A stretch of DNA of 64,000 nucleotides from contig NZ_LMCP01000047.1 of NCBI RefSeq assembly GCF_001425625.1, positions 62,001 to 126,000 on the forward strand. Reading direction: 5' to 3'. Within the stretch, counting starts at the first letter, position 1. Each line of letters begins with the position of its first letter. Shown in pieces: positions 19,705-28,133 of this stretch. Source of the stretch: Mesorhizobium sp. Root102. Its GTDB lineage: Bacteria > Pseudomonadota > Alphaproteobacteria > Rhizobiales > Rhizobiaceae. The notes below the pieces were generated by a model. That model saw only the letters and a program-made list of their open reading frames with translations, had not been told where the DNA came from and did not search any database. Made by a program: the position numbers and the translations under genes.

Positions 19705-21756
19705 ATGGGTACTCGCGCCGGAGGACGACGCACGGGACCGAAATGCATTGCCATAGTCGGTCCCTTTGCAAGCGGTAAGACGACACTTCTCGAAGCCATA
19801 TTGGCCCGTACGGGCTCAATTCCCCGACAAAATCCCGTTTCATCAGGCAACACAGTTTCGGATCATTCGCCCGAGGCGCGCGCCCACGGCATGAGCGTCG
19901 AGGCGACAATCGCCACCACCGAATTCATGGGCGAGCAGATCACCTTCGTCGACTGTCCCGGCTCCATCGAATTTTCCTTCGAGGCCGAGCCGGTGCTGGC
20001 CGCCTGCGACCTCGCGGTCGTCGTAGCCGAGGCCGACGAAAAGAAGATCCCTGCCCTGCAGTTGATCATGCGCAAGCTCGACGATCTCGCCGTGCCGCGC
20101 ATCCTGTTCCTCAACAAGGTCGACAAGGCAATCGCTGGTGTGCGCGACACGCTGAAGATGCTGCAGCCGGCCAGCGCCGTGCCGTTGCTGTTGCGCCAGA
20201 TTCCGCTGCGCAAGGATGGCGTCGTCATCGGCTCGATCGATCTGGCGCTGGAGCGTGCCTACATCTATCGCGAATATGCCGAAAGCGAGGTGGCTCAGAT
20301 ACCCGACGACGACAAGGCGCGCGAGCTGGAGGCGCGCTTCTCCATGCTGGAAACGCTGGCCGACCATGACGACCAGCTGATGGAACAGCTGCTCGAGGAG
20401 ATCGAGCCACCCAAGGACGCGATCTTCGACGATCTCGCCGCCGATCTGCGCGACGGCGCGGTGACGCCGGTGCTGATCGGCACCGCCGAGAAAGGCAACG
20501 GCGTGCTGCGCCTCCTGAAGGCGATCCGCCACGACGCGCCAGACATCGAGGCAACCCGCAAGCGGCTCGGCGCACCCGACGGCGCGGCGACCGTGGTCCA
20601 GGTGATGAAGACCATCCACACGCCGCATGGCGGCAAGCTATCGGTGTCGCGCGTCCTCTCCGGTCAGGTCGTCGACGGCTCCGAACTTTGGCTCCCCGGC
20701 GGCGACACGGCCAAGGTCTCCGGCATCTACAGGATGCTCGGCAAGGACCAGTCCAAGCTCACCATCGCCAAGGCCGGCGACACGGTGGCGCTGGGCAAGC
20801 TGGATGAGGTCAAGACCGGCCAAACGCTGAGCTCGGCCAAGGGCGGGGCCAAACAGCTGTTCCAGTTCGAGCCACCGCAACCGGTCTTCGCCTTCGCGCT
20901 GCGCCCCAAGGAGCGCAAGGACGAAGTGAAGATGTCGGCCGCCATCCAGCGGTTGGCCGAGGAAGATCCCTCGCTCAGCCTGCGCCACAACCAGGACTCG
21001 GCCGAAACCGTACTGTCGGGCCATGGCGAGATGCATCTGCGTGTCGTGCGCGAGCGGCTGGAAGGCAAGAACCAGATACCGGTCGAAGGCCATGCGCCGG
21101 CGGTGCCCTATCGCGAGACGATCCGCAAACCGGCGCAGCAGCGCGGCCGTCACAAGAAACAGTCCGGCGGCCATGGCCAGTTCGGCGACGTGGTGATCGA
21201 GATCAAGCCGCTGCCGCGCGGCTCCGGCTTCCAGTTCACCGACACCATCACTGGTGGCGTCGTGCCGAAGACCTATATCCAGTCGGTCGAAACCGGCGTG
21301 CGCGATTATCTGAAGTCCGGGCCGCTCGGCTTTCCCGTCGTCGATGTCGCCGTCAACCTGTCCGACGGCTCCTACCATGCGGTCGATTCCTCCGACATGG
21401 CCTTCCAGATGGCGGCCAGGCTGGCGATGAAGGAAGGCATGGCCGCTTGCTCGCCGGTGCTTTTGGAGCCGGTGATGAAGGTCGAGATCGTCACGCCGTC
21501 CGACGCCACCTCGAAGATCATCGCGCTCATCCCGCAGCGGCGCGGCCAGATCCTCGGCTATGACGCGCGGCCTGACTGGCCGGGCTGGGATGTCGTCGAG
21601 GCAACCATGCCGCAAGCCGAGATCGGCGACCTCATCATCGAGTTGCGCTCGGCGACCGCGGGCGTCGCCAGCTACCGTGCCGTCTTCGACCACATGGCCG
21701 AACTCACCGGCCGTCTGGCCGACGAGGCGATGAACCGCGACGGCAAGGCTGCCTGA
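19705..21756 (+). CDS. Elongation factor G-like translational GTPase paralog
   Basis: A 683-residue protein with EF-G domain order: GTPase domain (P-loop GPFASGKT at 19-26, DCPGS at 83-87, NKVD at 137-140), then domain II, III, IV (VPYRETIRKPAQQRGRHKKQSGGHGQFGDV) and V. The G3 motif is DxPGS where true EF-G has DxPGH, so the GTPase-activating His is replaced by Ser87. Such EF-G-like paralogs accompany the normal fusA in alphaproteobacteria and their role is poorly known; a stress or special translocation function is possible. The start at MGTRAGG follows GGAGG. A 15-bp-stem terminator follows at 21807-21840. Confidence 0.92.
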   Translation: MGTRAGGRRTGPKCIAIVGPFASGKTTLLEAILARTGSIPRQNPVSSGNTVSDHSPEARAHGMSVEATIATTEFMGEQITFVDCPGSIEFSFEAEPVLAACDLAVVVAEADEKKIPALQLIMRKLDDLAVPRILFLNKVDKAIAGVRDTLKMLQPASAVPLLLRQIPLRKDGVVIGSIDLALERAYIYREYAESEVAQIPDDDKARELEARFSMLETLADHDDQLMEQLLEEIEPPKDAIFDDLAADLRDGAVTPVLIGTAEKGNGVLRLLKAIRHDAPDIEATRKRLGAPDGAATVVQVMKTIHTPHGGKLSVSRVLSGQVVDGSELWLPGGDTAKVSGIYRMLGKDQSKLTIAKAGDTVALGKLDEVKTGQTLSSAKGGAKQLFQFEPPQPVFAFALRPKERKDEVKMSAAIQRLAEEDPSLSLRHNQDSAETVLSGHGEMHLRVVRERLEGKNQIPVEGHAPAVPYRETIRKPAQQRGRHKKQSGGHGQFGDVVIEIKPLPRGSGFQFTDTITGGVVPKTYIQSVETGVRDYLKSGPLGFPVVDVAVNLSDGSYHAVDSSDMAFQMAARLAMKEGMAACSPVLLEPVMKVEIVTPSDATSKIIALIPQRRGQILGYDARPDWPGWDVVEATMPQAEIGDLIIELRSATAGVASYRAVFDHMAELTGRLADEAMNRDGKAA

Positions 21757-21806
21757 CCCATAGCACCGTCACTTGCCCCTCGAACCTCGATTCGAGGGGC
21801 AAAAAG

Positions 21807-21840
21807 AAAACGACGCCCGGCGGGGGCCGGGCGTCGTTTT
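21807..21840 (+). terminator. Strong intrinsic terminator after the EF-G-like gene
   Basis: A perfect 15-bp stem AAAACGACGCCCGGC (21807-21821), loop GGGG, and GCCGGGCGTCGTTTT (21826-21840). The A and T runs at the ends make it usable in both directions. It begins about 50 bp beyond the stop. Confidence 0.9.
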
Positions 21841-22107
21841 GTTTGCGGACCGTTTCCTTGGGAGGTAAAACGGCAGGTCCGCCGCATTTGATGCCGCCGA
21901 ACTTCGGCGGAAGAAGCGGTTCGGACGCGGTAGCCGCCTGAGCCCGGGCCGTACGAGTGATGCCCCCATCTCCCGTTCGAACCACACCGCGTCCTATGGT
22001 GTACATAGCAGGTCGCGGGCGTCCGCGATATGTTACCAGAGGTTACATGTCACTGTTACGTGGCAATTGTGATGGAATTTTTGGCCGACCCAGCAGGGTA
22101 CAGGCAA

Positions 22108-22220
22108 CAAAAAAGCCGGATCAACGAAGATCCGGCTGAGTTTGATTGGAAGTGCCTGTTAAGGCTAACCTCCAGAGGGGAACACTCGAGGGCGCTAATG
22201 GGAGGAGAACGCGCCCAGGA
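22108..22220 (-). ncRNA. Candidate small RNA with anti-Shine-Dalgarno motif (alpha-r14-like)
   Basis: Lies within the 646-bp gene-free interval 21841-22486. On the minus strand the sequence contains CUCCUCCC (complement of 22200-22207), a CCCCUCUGGAGG stretch (22169-22180), and ends in a rho-independent terminator: AGCCGGATC stem, 6-base loop, GATCCGGCT, then a T-run (plus-strand A-run at 22109-22114). TATATAG just upstream (minus strand, about 22233-22227) could be a -10 box. Size near 115 nt, exposed CUCCUCCC motifs and the terminator match the rhizobial alpha-r14 trans-acting small RNA family (for example NfeR1) as I recall it. Family identity is inferred; 5' end approximate. Confidence 0.55.
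22109..22138 (-). terminator. Minus-strand intrinsic terminator (end of candidate small RNA)
   Basis: Plus-strand coordinates: arm AGCCGGATC 22114-22122, loop 22123-22128, arm GATCCGGCT 22129-22137, preceded by AAAAAA. Read on the minus strand this is a 9-bp hairpin followed by six Ts. No minus-strand protein gene ends here, which is the main reason to propose a small RNA. Confidence 0.85.
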
Positions 22221-22486
22221 GATGAACTATATATGTGCTCATCATGCCCAAGAAACAAGCATCTATTTTGCAACACACGCATGCAAAAAGACGCAGGCTG
22301 TGGTCTAACCCATTCCAGGAGCCAGTAGGACCAGCAGAATCGCCAAAATGGAGCGCTGGCCGGGCGATTGTCACTAGAGAATCGCAAATCGCCGCCGGTT
22401 TTTGCCCCAAATTGCCAAAACCGCGTCATGACGTGGAAGCGGGCAGCAGGCGTTCATTTCTAAGGCAATCTGGGGGGAAGCAGCCA

Positions 22487-22984
22487 ATGCGGACATTTTC
22501 GGCGATCGCGGGCAGTGCGGCCTTCTTCATTGGGGCACCCTGCGTGGTCGCCGGGCTGGTGCCCTGGCTGTTGACCGACCGCTGGGGCTTGCCGTGGTCA
22601 AGCCTGCCGGGCTTTGTCCGCGTTGGCGGGCTCCTGATCGTCGCCGCGATCGCTGTGCTGCTGCATGCCTTCGGCCGCTTTGCGCTTGAGGGCCTCGGCA
22701 CGCCCGCCCCGGTCGCCCCGACCGAGCGGCTGGTGATCGGCGGTATCTACCGCCATGTCCGCAATCCGATGTATGTCGCCGTGCTGTCGATCATCCTCGG
22801 CCAGGCGCTGCTGTTCTCGAGCTGGACGCTGGTCGCCTATGCCGTCATCGGCGCGATTGCCATGGGCTCCTTCGTGCAGTTCTACGAAGAGCCGACATTG
22901 GCCCACCGCTACGGCGCCGAATACGAGACCTACCGCCGCAACGTGCCCGGCTGGCTGCCTCGCCTGACGCCCTGGCGGGGCTGA
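22487..22984 (+). CDS. Isoprenylcysteine carboxyl methyltransferase-like membrane protein
   Basis: A 165-residue membrane protein with four or so hydrophobic segments (AGSAAFFIGAPCVVAGLVPWLL; VGGLLIVAAIAVLLHAF; VAVLSIILGQALLF; LVAYAVIGAIAMGSFV). The C-terminal SAM-binding signature of the ICMT/PEMT family is clear: GIYRHVRNPMYVAVLS and EEPTLAHRYGAEYETYRRNVPGWLPR. It would methylate a membrane-embedded substrate; in bacteria the substrate of most such proteins is unknown. The start MRTFSAIAG is preceded by GGGGGGAAG. It is followed 23 bp later by palindromic element copy B. Confidence 0.9.
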   Translation: MRTFSAIAGSAAFFIGAPCVVAGLVPWLLTDRWGLPWSSLPGFVRVGGLLIVAAIAVLLHAFGRFALEGLGTPAPVAPTERLVIGGIYRHVRNPMYVAVLSIILGQALLFSSWTLVAYAVIGAIAMGSFVQFYEEPTLAHRYGAEYETYRRNVPGWLPRLTPWRG

Positions 22985-23007
22985 TTCAGGTCGAAGCAGC
23001 GCCACAT

Positions 23008-23152
23008 GGGGCATGCTGAGATTCAGGTCAGGCCGAGCCGAGAGCGGGGGATTCCGAGAACCGGAACGGAGCGGACATTTGGGTCCGTGGGTACCGGAAG
23101 CGCAGAAAGCCCTCGTTCGCAGGTCGGCATCACCTGAATATCGATATGCCCC
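23008..23152. repeat. Variable-arm palindromic element, copy B
   Basis: A 145-bp element with terminal inverted repeats GGGGCAT...(23008) and ...ATGCCCC (to 23152) that continue inward through ATTCAGGT/ACCTGAAT and GCCGA/TCGGC. The core is shared with 11312-11455: CGAGAACCGG, GGAC (23073-23076), ATTTGG, GTCC (23083-23086), then GGTACCGGAAGCGCAGAAA. Its right end stops one base before the TGA stop of lsrB (23153-23155). Confidence 0.85.
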
Positions 23153-24049
23153 TCAGAAGGACCAGCTTCGGGCCTTGGCAATGATGAAATCGCGGAACAC
23201 GTGCAGCTTGGCCTGGTTCTTCATCGCGTCGGGATAGGCGAAATAGGTGTCGAAGGACGGCACCTCGGTTTCCGGCAGCAATTGCACCAGATCGGAGTCC
23301 TTGCTGATCACATAGTCGGGCAGCATGGCGATGCCGGCGCCGCCCTGCACCGCGCGCTTGATCGACAAGATGTCGTTGATCTGCAGCGTCGGCACCCTTT
23401 GTCCGCCCTCGAAATCGCCGACCGTTTCCAGCCAGTTCAGCTCCGACAGATGCGACGGTACCGGCACGCCGAAGGTGACTATGCGATGGCTCTTCAGCTC
23501 GGCGACCGAAGCCGGCTTGCCATGCTTGGCGACATAGGATGGAGCCGCGTAGAGGTGGAAATGCACGGTGAACAGGCGGCGCTGGATCAGGTCCGGTTGC
23601 TGCGGCTGGCGCAGCCGGATGGCGCAATCGGCCTGGCGCATGGTGAGGTCGAGTTCCTCGTTGGCGAGGATCAGCTGCAGGCTGATTTCGGGATAGAGCT
23701 CGATGAATTCCTGCACCCGCTCGGTCAACCAGCCGGCGCCCAGGCCGACCGTCGTCGTCACCCGGAGCACGCCGGAGGGGCGGTCCTTGGTCTCGGTCAA
23801 ACGTGACTTGATGGTCTCGAGCTTCATCAGCACGTCATGCGCCGTGCGAAACAGCATTTCGCCCTGCTCGGTCAGCACCAGCCCGCGGGCGTGGCGGTTG
23901 AACAGCGGCACGCCGACATCATGTTCAAGCGCGCTAACCTGTCGCGAGATCGCCGATTGCGACAGATGCAATGTCTCGGCCGCGTGGGTAAACGACCCCG
24001 CCTCCGCCGCAGCGTGAAACACGCGTAGCTTGTCCCAGTCCAACGCCAT
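23153..24049 (-). CDS. lsrB: LysR family regulator LsrB/VtlR
   Basis: A 298-residue LysR-type regulator, with the N-terminal winged helix MALDWDKLRVFHAAAEAGSFTHAAETLHLSQSAISRQVSALE and a C-terminal periplasmic-binding-like effector domain. The N-terminal sequence, the LYPEISLQLILANEELDLTMRQADCAIRLRQPQQ segment and the C-terminus (FDTYFAYPDAMKNQAKLHVFRDF) match the LsrB of Sinorhizobium and VtlR of Brucella as I recall them, and it sits directly downstream of trxB as in Sinorhizobium. LsrB/VtlR affects LPS, redox balance and symbiosis or virulence, in part by activating small RNAs of the AbcR type. The stop abuts palindromic element copy B. Confidence 0.9.
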   Translation of the reverse strand: MALDWDKLRVFHAAAEAGSFTHAAETLHLSQSAISRQVSALEHDVGVPLFNRHARGLVLTEQGEMLFRTAHDVLMKLETIKSRLTETKDRPSGVLRVTTTVGLGAGWLTERVQEFIELYPEISLQLILANEELDLTMRQADCAIRLRQPQQPDLIQRRLFTVHFHLYAAPSYVAKHGKPASVAELKSHRIVTFGVPVPSHLSELNWLETVGDFEGGQRVPTLQINDILSIKRAVQGGAGIAMLPDYVISKDSDLVQLLPETEVPSFDTYFAYPDAMKNQAKLHVFRDFIIAKARSWSF

Positions 24050-24128
24050 GATACCCCTCGTTCCGTTTTGGCGTCTGAATGAAAAATCAGGCTTTTACAC
24101 GGCGTTTCTAAGCCGCTCTCTGAACTCT

Positions 24129-25103
24129 CTACTCGGCCGCTTCGCGGTGCACTTCGATGCCGGCCAGATACTTCTCCGCCTCGAGTGCGGCCATGCAGCC
24201 GAGCCCCGCCGCCGTCACCGCCTGGCGATAGATGTCGTCGGTCACATCGCCGGCTGCGAACACGCCGGGCACGTCGGTGCGGGTCGAATCCGGCGCCGTC
24301 CACAGATAGCCGTTCGGCTTCTGCTTCAGCTTGCCGGCGAACAGTTCGACCGCCGGCGCATGGCCGATCGCGACGAACACGCCGTCGATCTTCAGATGCG
24401 TTTCCTCGCCGGTTACCGCGTTGCGCAGCTTCAGCCCTTCGACCGAGGGCGGCAGCGGCGTCTTGCCGGGTCGGCCGGTGATCTCGTCGACGATCGTGTC
24501 CCAGATGACGCGGACGTTGTCCTTCTTCAGCAGCCGCTCGCGCAGGATGCGCTCGGCGCGGAAATCGTTGCGCCGATGGATGACCGTCACGCTCTTGGCG
24601 AGGTTCGACAGATAGAGCGCCTCTTCCACCGCCGAATTGCCGCCGCCGATCACCGCGACATCCTTGCCGCGGTAGAAGAAGCCGTCGCAGGTGGCGCAGG
24701 CCGAGACGCCAAAGCCCATGAAGGTCTGTTCGGTCGGAATGCCCAGCCATTTCGCTTGCGCGCCGGTGGCGATGATCAGTGCGTCGGCGGTATAGGTGGT
24801 GCCCGAATCGCCCTTGGCGCGGAACGGCCGCACGTTGAGATCGACCTCGGTGATGATGTCGTTGATGATGTCGGTGCCGACATGCTCGGCCTGCTTCAGC
24901 ATCTGCTCCATCAGCCACGGACCCTGGATCGGGTCGGCGAAGCCGGGATAGTTCTCGACATCGGTGGTGATCATCAGCTGACCGCCCTGCTGCAGGCCGG
25001 CGACCAGCATCGGCTTCAGCATGGCGCGAGCGGCGTAGACCGCCGCCGTATAGCCGGCCGGGCCGGAACCGATGATGAGAACGGGCGCGTGCTTGGTGGT
25101 CAT
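24129..25103 (-). CDS. trxB: Thioredoxin-disulfide reductase
   Basis: A 324-residue FAD/NADPH enzyme that reduces thioredoxin. The FAD-binding motif is VLIIGSGPAGYTAAVYAARA, the redox-active disulfide is CATC at 136-139 (VSACATCDGFFY), the NADPH motif is VAVIGGGNSAVEEAL and the second FAD segment is GVFAAGDVTDDIYRQAVTAAGLGC. The full-length protein ends in EKYLAGIEVHREAAE. It is upstream of lsrB in the same direction (79 bp apart) and divergent from the lrp gene. Confidence 0.98.
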   Translation of the reverse strand: MTTKHAPVLIIGSGPAGYTAAVYAARAMLKPMLVAGLQQGGQLMITTDVENYPGFADPIQGPWLMEQMLKQAEHVGTDIINDIITEVDLNVRPFRAKGDSGTTYTADALIIATGAQAKWLGIPTEQTFMGFGVSACATCDGFFYRGKDVAVIGGGNSAVEEALYLSNLAKSVTVIHRRNDFRAERILRERLLKKDNVRVIWDTIVDEITGRPGKTPLPPSVEGLKLRNAVTGEETHLKIDGVFVAIGHAPAVELFAGKLKQKPNGYLWTAPDSTRTDVPGVFAAGDVTDDIYRQAVTAAGLGCMAALEAEKYLAGIEVHREAAE

Positions 25104-25353
25104 CTAAAGCCTCTGCGGAGGGCTGCCGGCAATTGCGGCATGGAAAACTCGATCATTGTCGCGCGTAATGTAAGTGTTGCCCACGACGCCAGCAAGGCAA
25201 GTTGGCGTTCGTCCCCGGAAAGCTTTGTCGCACCCTGTTGCCGCTTGATCCTGCGAAATATTCCGGGCGAGGGATGGAATGGACAGCGAAGTCGTTTAAT
25301 TACAAAATCACGCAAGATTCTTGCGCGTGGCCCCTGACTTCTCGAGAGCCCTC

Positions 25354-25842
25354 ATGCCGCTCAAGGCCGACCTCGACGCTATCGACTGGAAGATTCTGCG
25401 CGAACTGCAGGGCGACGGCCGCATGACCAATGTCGAACTGTCGAACCGCGTCGGCATTTCGGCGCCGCCATGCCTGCGCCGCGTCAAGCGGCTGGAGGAA
25501 GCCGGCATCATCCGCGGCTACCGCGCTTTGCTCAATGCACCGGCGCTCGGCCTCGATGTCGTCGCCTTCTGCCTGATCGGCCTGCATCACCAGGCCGACG
25601 CCGAGCTGCGCACCTTTGCCGAACGCACCCGCGGCTGGCCGATCGTGCGCGACGCCTGGATGGTGTCGGGCGAATCCGATTTCCTGCTGCATTGCGTGGC
25701 GAGCGACCTCGGCGCCTTCCAGACCTTCGTCATCGAGGAGCTGACCTCGACCCCGAATGTCGACACGGTGCGCACCGCGCTCACCATCCGCCGGGTCAAG
25801 GATGAAGGGCTGGTCTCGTTCGCACAGCCTTTAGCCGGTTGA
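25354..25842 (+). CDS. lrp: Lrp/AsnC family transcriptional regulator
   Basis: A 162-residue regulator with the AsnC-type helix-turn-helix (DAIDWKILRELQGDGRMTNVELSNRVGISAPPCLRRVKRLEEAGIIRGY) and a C-terminal RAM ligand-binding domain (VVAFCLIGLHHQADAELRTFAERTRGWP). The ATG at 25354 gives the family length; an in-frame TTG lies at 25321. It is divergent from trxB, an arrangement conserved in rhizobia where this gene is annotated lrp. Its targets are not deducible from the window, though the shared intergenic region makes trxB a candidate. Confidence 0.92.
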   Translation: MPLKADLDAIDWKILRELQGDGRMTNVELSNRVGISAPPCLRRVKRLEEAGIIRGYRALLNAPALGLDVVAFCLIGLHHQADAELRTFAERTRGWPIVRDAWMVSGESDFLLHCVASDLGAFQTFVIEELTSTPNVDTVRTALTIRRVKDEGLVSFAQPLAG

Positions 25843-25973
25843 ACGTCAGCGCCGCGTCGGACCTGGCGGACGCGGGTTGCGGACTTCGCCATATCAGGGC
25901 CGCTTTGGCATTCGATAGGCTGTCGTGTAGAAGCCGGATCGTTGTGCCGTGACCCGTCGTGTTGGTTTCCTAA

Positions 25974-26089
25974 AGCAATTCCGAAAAAAGTGTGTAACGG
26001 TTTTCCTGGGAAAAGCGCATAGCGCTTTCCCTTGGGGATTGCGCAAAAACAGATGGGGCGAAGCAGCGCAATTCCGAGAACAGTGTGCC
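25974..26089. repeat. Dispersed 'AGCAATTCC' intergenic repeat, copy upstream of a glycosyltransferase
   Basis: Begins AAGCAATTCCGAAAAAAGTG and contains ACGGTTTTCCTGGGAAAAGCGC then GCGCTTTCCCTTGGGGATT, a 10-11 bp inverted core, plus a second partial copy (GCGCAATTCCGAGAACAGTG). Related copies lie at 41391-41560 and 49389-49492. It ends only 13 bp before the ATG of the glycosyltransferase, so that gene's promoter region and leader consist largely of repeat sequence. Confidence 0.75.
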
Positions 26090-26102
26090 TTGGGGTGGGA
26101 CC

Positions 26103-26897
26103 ATGACTCGATTTGCTAGCCCGGTTTCGGCGCTGGTCATCTGCATGAACGAAGCCGACATGATCGGCCAGTGCCTGGAAAGCGTCGACTTCTGCGCCGA
26201 GATCATCGTCGTCGATTCAGGCTCGACGGACAGCACCCTGGACGTCGTCCAGGAGTTCATCGCCAAGGGCTACCCGATAAGGCTGTTTCACAACGACTGG
26301 CCGGGTTTTCCCCGTCAGCGGCAATTCGCCCTCGATCAGGCCACGCAGCCATGGTGCCTTTCAATTGAAGCCGATGAGGCCATCGACGATCTGCTCAGGC
26401 AGTCGATCATGGACGTGACGCAGTCTCGCAATGTCGGCTTCGACGGATGGTACATAAGGCGCCGCGACAAACTGAAAGGCTATGGCTATGCGCACCGCTG
26501 GGTGCTGCACAACAGGCTGCTGCGCCTTTTCCGCCGGGACAAGGCCACCATGGACCTCAACTTGCGGGTCCATGAATCGTTCGAGGTGCCGGGCGAAACC
26601 GGCACGATTGAAAACGGCGTGCTGCTGCACCGTCGCGAAATGACCATCGCGGAGGACCTGGCCAGGGCCAACACCTACTCCAGCCTCAAGGTTGCCACCC
26701 TGGTCGAGAGGGGCAAGAAGCCTGGCCTGGTAAAACTGGTGCTGTCGCCGCTCGGCAACTTCCTGAAATTCTACCTGGCCAAGCGCTACTTCCTGTGTGG
26801 CCGGCACGGCTTCGTCTATTCGATGATGGTGATGGTGTATTCGTTCGCCACCGAGGCCAAGCTTTATGAAGCCTCGCGAGACATCGATCCGGTGTGA
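26103..26897 (+). CDS. Family 2 glycosyltransferase, LPS core WaaE/KdtX-like
   Basis: A 264-residue GT-A-fold glycosyltransferase. Key segments: SALVICMNEADMIGQCLESVDFCAEIIVVDSGSTDSTLDVV (nucleotide-sugar binding, VDSGSTD), the SIEADEAIDD acidic metal-binding motif, WYIRRRDKLKGYG, and a C-terminal hydrophobic segment (FVYSMMVMVYSF). This architecture is that of the LPS core beta-1,4-glucosyltransferase WaaE/KdtX family, which adds glucose to heptose I. Its place beside the heptose locus supports that role. GGGGTGGGA is the ribosome-binding site. It converges with gmhB, 4 bp away. Confidence 0.87.
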   Translation: MTRFASPVSALVICMNEADMIGQCLESVDFCAEIIVVDSGSTDSTLDVVQEFIAKGYPIRLFHNDWPGFPRQRQFALDQATQPWCLSIEADEAIDDLLRQSIMDVTQSRNVGFDGWYIRRRDKLKGYGYAHRWVLHNRLLRLFRRDKATMDLNLRVHESFEVPGETGTIENGVLLHRREMTIAEDLARANTYSSLKVATLVERGKKPGLVKLVLSPLGNFLKFYLAKRYFLCGRHGFVYSMMVMVYSFATEAKLYEASRDIDPV

Positions 26898-26901
26898 GCC
26901 G

Positions 26902-27561
26902 TCACTGCTCGCCCGACACGGCGCCAAGTGCCGCTATTGCTGCGAGCAGACCTTCGAAATCCTCGCGCTCGCGCCAGGGCCTGACCGTGAAGCCCGATTG
27001 AACAGCCGCTTGCCCGTCGACCAGCCAGCCCAGCGAGAGGCCGGCACGCTGTCCCGCCTCCATGTCGGCCTTCTTGTCACCAACGATCAGCGAACGCTGC
27101 AGATCGAGCCCGAGGCGCTTGGCCGCCTCCAGCAGCATACCCGGATTGGGCTTGCGCATCGGATGATCGGCAACCGCAAGCGCGCCGGAGCCCGCTTCGT
27201 GATAGGCGCAGGCGACGACCATATCCACGAACGCATTGTCGGCGCGCAACAGGTCGAGCACGCGGCCGTTGACCGCGGCGAAATCGCCCCAGCCGCAATA
27301 GCCGCGCGCGATGCCCGACTGGTTGGTGACGATGATGACGGGAAGGCCGGCGCGGTTGGCGGCAGTGATCGCCGCGGCGATATCCGCGCACAGCACCATT
27401 TCGGCTGGATCGTCGGGATAACCGGTATCGACGTTGATAGTGCCGTCGCGGTCGAGGAACAGCGCCGGCGCGCCGGGGGGAAACACCGTCGAGCCTATTC
27501 GTTCGACCCATAGGCCGGGCTCCGCCAGCGGATAGGGACCGGACGTCGTGGAATCAGCCAT
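26902..27561 (-). CDS. gmhB: D-glycero-D-manno-heptose-1,7-bisphosphate 7-phosphatase
   Basis: A 219-residue HAD-superfamily phosphatase. The catalytic motif is FLDRDGTIN with nucleophile Asp37 and acid/base Asp39. GmhB-type features follow: VDTGYPDDP, VTNQSGIARGY, RKPNPGMLLEAAKRLGLD and the HAD motif IV VGDKKADMEAG. The Cys/His loop (CAYH...) that can hold zinc in the family is present (CAYHEAG) but looks partial. It removes the 7-phosphate before nucleotidylation by HldE. The start overlaps the gmhA stop by 8 bp, so they are translationally coupled. Confidence 0.93.
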   Translation of the reverse strand: MADSTTSGPYPLAEPGLWVERIGSTVFPPGAPALFLDRDGTINVDTGYPDDPAEMVLCADIAAAITAANRAGLPVIIVTNQSGIARGYCGWGDFAAVNGRVLDLLRADNAFVDMVVACAYHEAGSGALAVADHPMRKPNPGMLLEAAKRLGLDLQRSLIVGDKKADMEAGQRAGLSLGWLVDGQAAVQSGFTVRPWREREDFEGLLAAIAALGAVSGEQ

Positions 27562-28126
27562 TGCTGAGACGCGCTTCGACCACCTCGCACAGATAATGAT
27601 AGAGGCACAGATGCCCCTGCTGGATGATCGGCGTTGAGGTCGACGGCACATTGAGCAGGACGTCGGACAGCGGCTTCAGCTTGCCGCCGGTGTCGCCGGT
27701 CAGGCTGATCACCGTCATGTCCATCATCCGCGCCTGTTCGGCGGCGGCGAGAATGCTCGGCGAATTGCCGCTGGTCGAGATTGCCAGAAGCACGCCGCCG
27801 GCCGCGCCATGCGCCTCGACCTGGCGCGAAAACACCGTATCGAAGCCATAATCATTGCCCCAGGCGGTCAGCACGGCGGCGTTAGCCGGCAGCGCGATGA
27901 CGTTGTAGGCCTTGCGCTCCTTGAGGAAGCGGCCGACCAGTTCGCCGGCAATATGGATGGCGTCGCTGGCCGAGCCGCCATTGCCAGCGATCAGCAAGGC
28001 TTTCCCCGACGAAAGCGCCGTCACGACAGCGCTCGCCGCTAGCTCCATCTCGCTGGTGAGGTCGCGCTCGACCATGGCTGATATGGCAGCCGCCGAGCGG
28101 ACCAGGTAATCGTTCAAGTCGGACAT
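27554..28126 (-). CDS. gmhA: Sedoheptulose-7-phosphate isomerase
   Basis: A 190-residue SIS-domain isomerase that converts sedoheptulose 7-phosphate to D-glycero-D-manno-heptose 7-phosphate, the first step of ADP-heptose synthesis. Conserved parts: LLIAGNGGSASDAIHIAGELVGRF, LPANAAVLTAWGNDYGF, LLAISTSGNSPSILAA and the C-terminal QGHLCLYHYLCEVVE. The start MSDLNDYL lies 7 bp downstream of the hldE stop and overlaps gmhB, giving an hldE-gmhA-gmhB operon. Confidence 0.96.
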   Translation of the reverse strand: MSDLNDYLVRSAAAISAMVERDLTSEMELAASAVVTALSSGKALLIAGNGGSASDAIHIAGELVGRFLKERKAYNVIALPANAAVLTAWGNDYGFDTVFSRQVEAHGAAGGVLLAISTSGNSPSILAAAEQARMMDMTVISLTGDTGGKLKPLSDVLLNVPSTSTPIIQQGHLCLYHYLCEVVEARLSNG

Positions 28127-28133
28127 GAAACCC

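Noticed and set aside
21965..21985. CGTTCGAACC resembling a tRNA T-arm
   Set aside because: No other tRNA arms or CCA end nearby.
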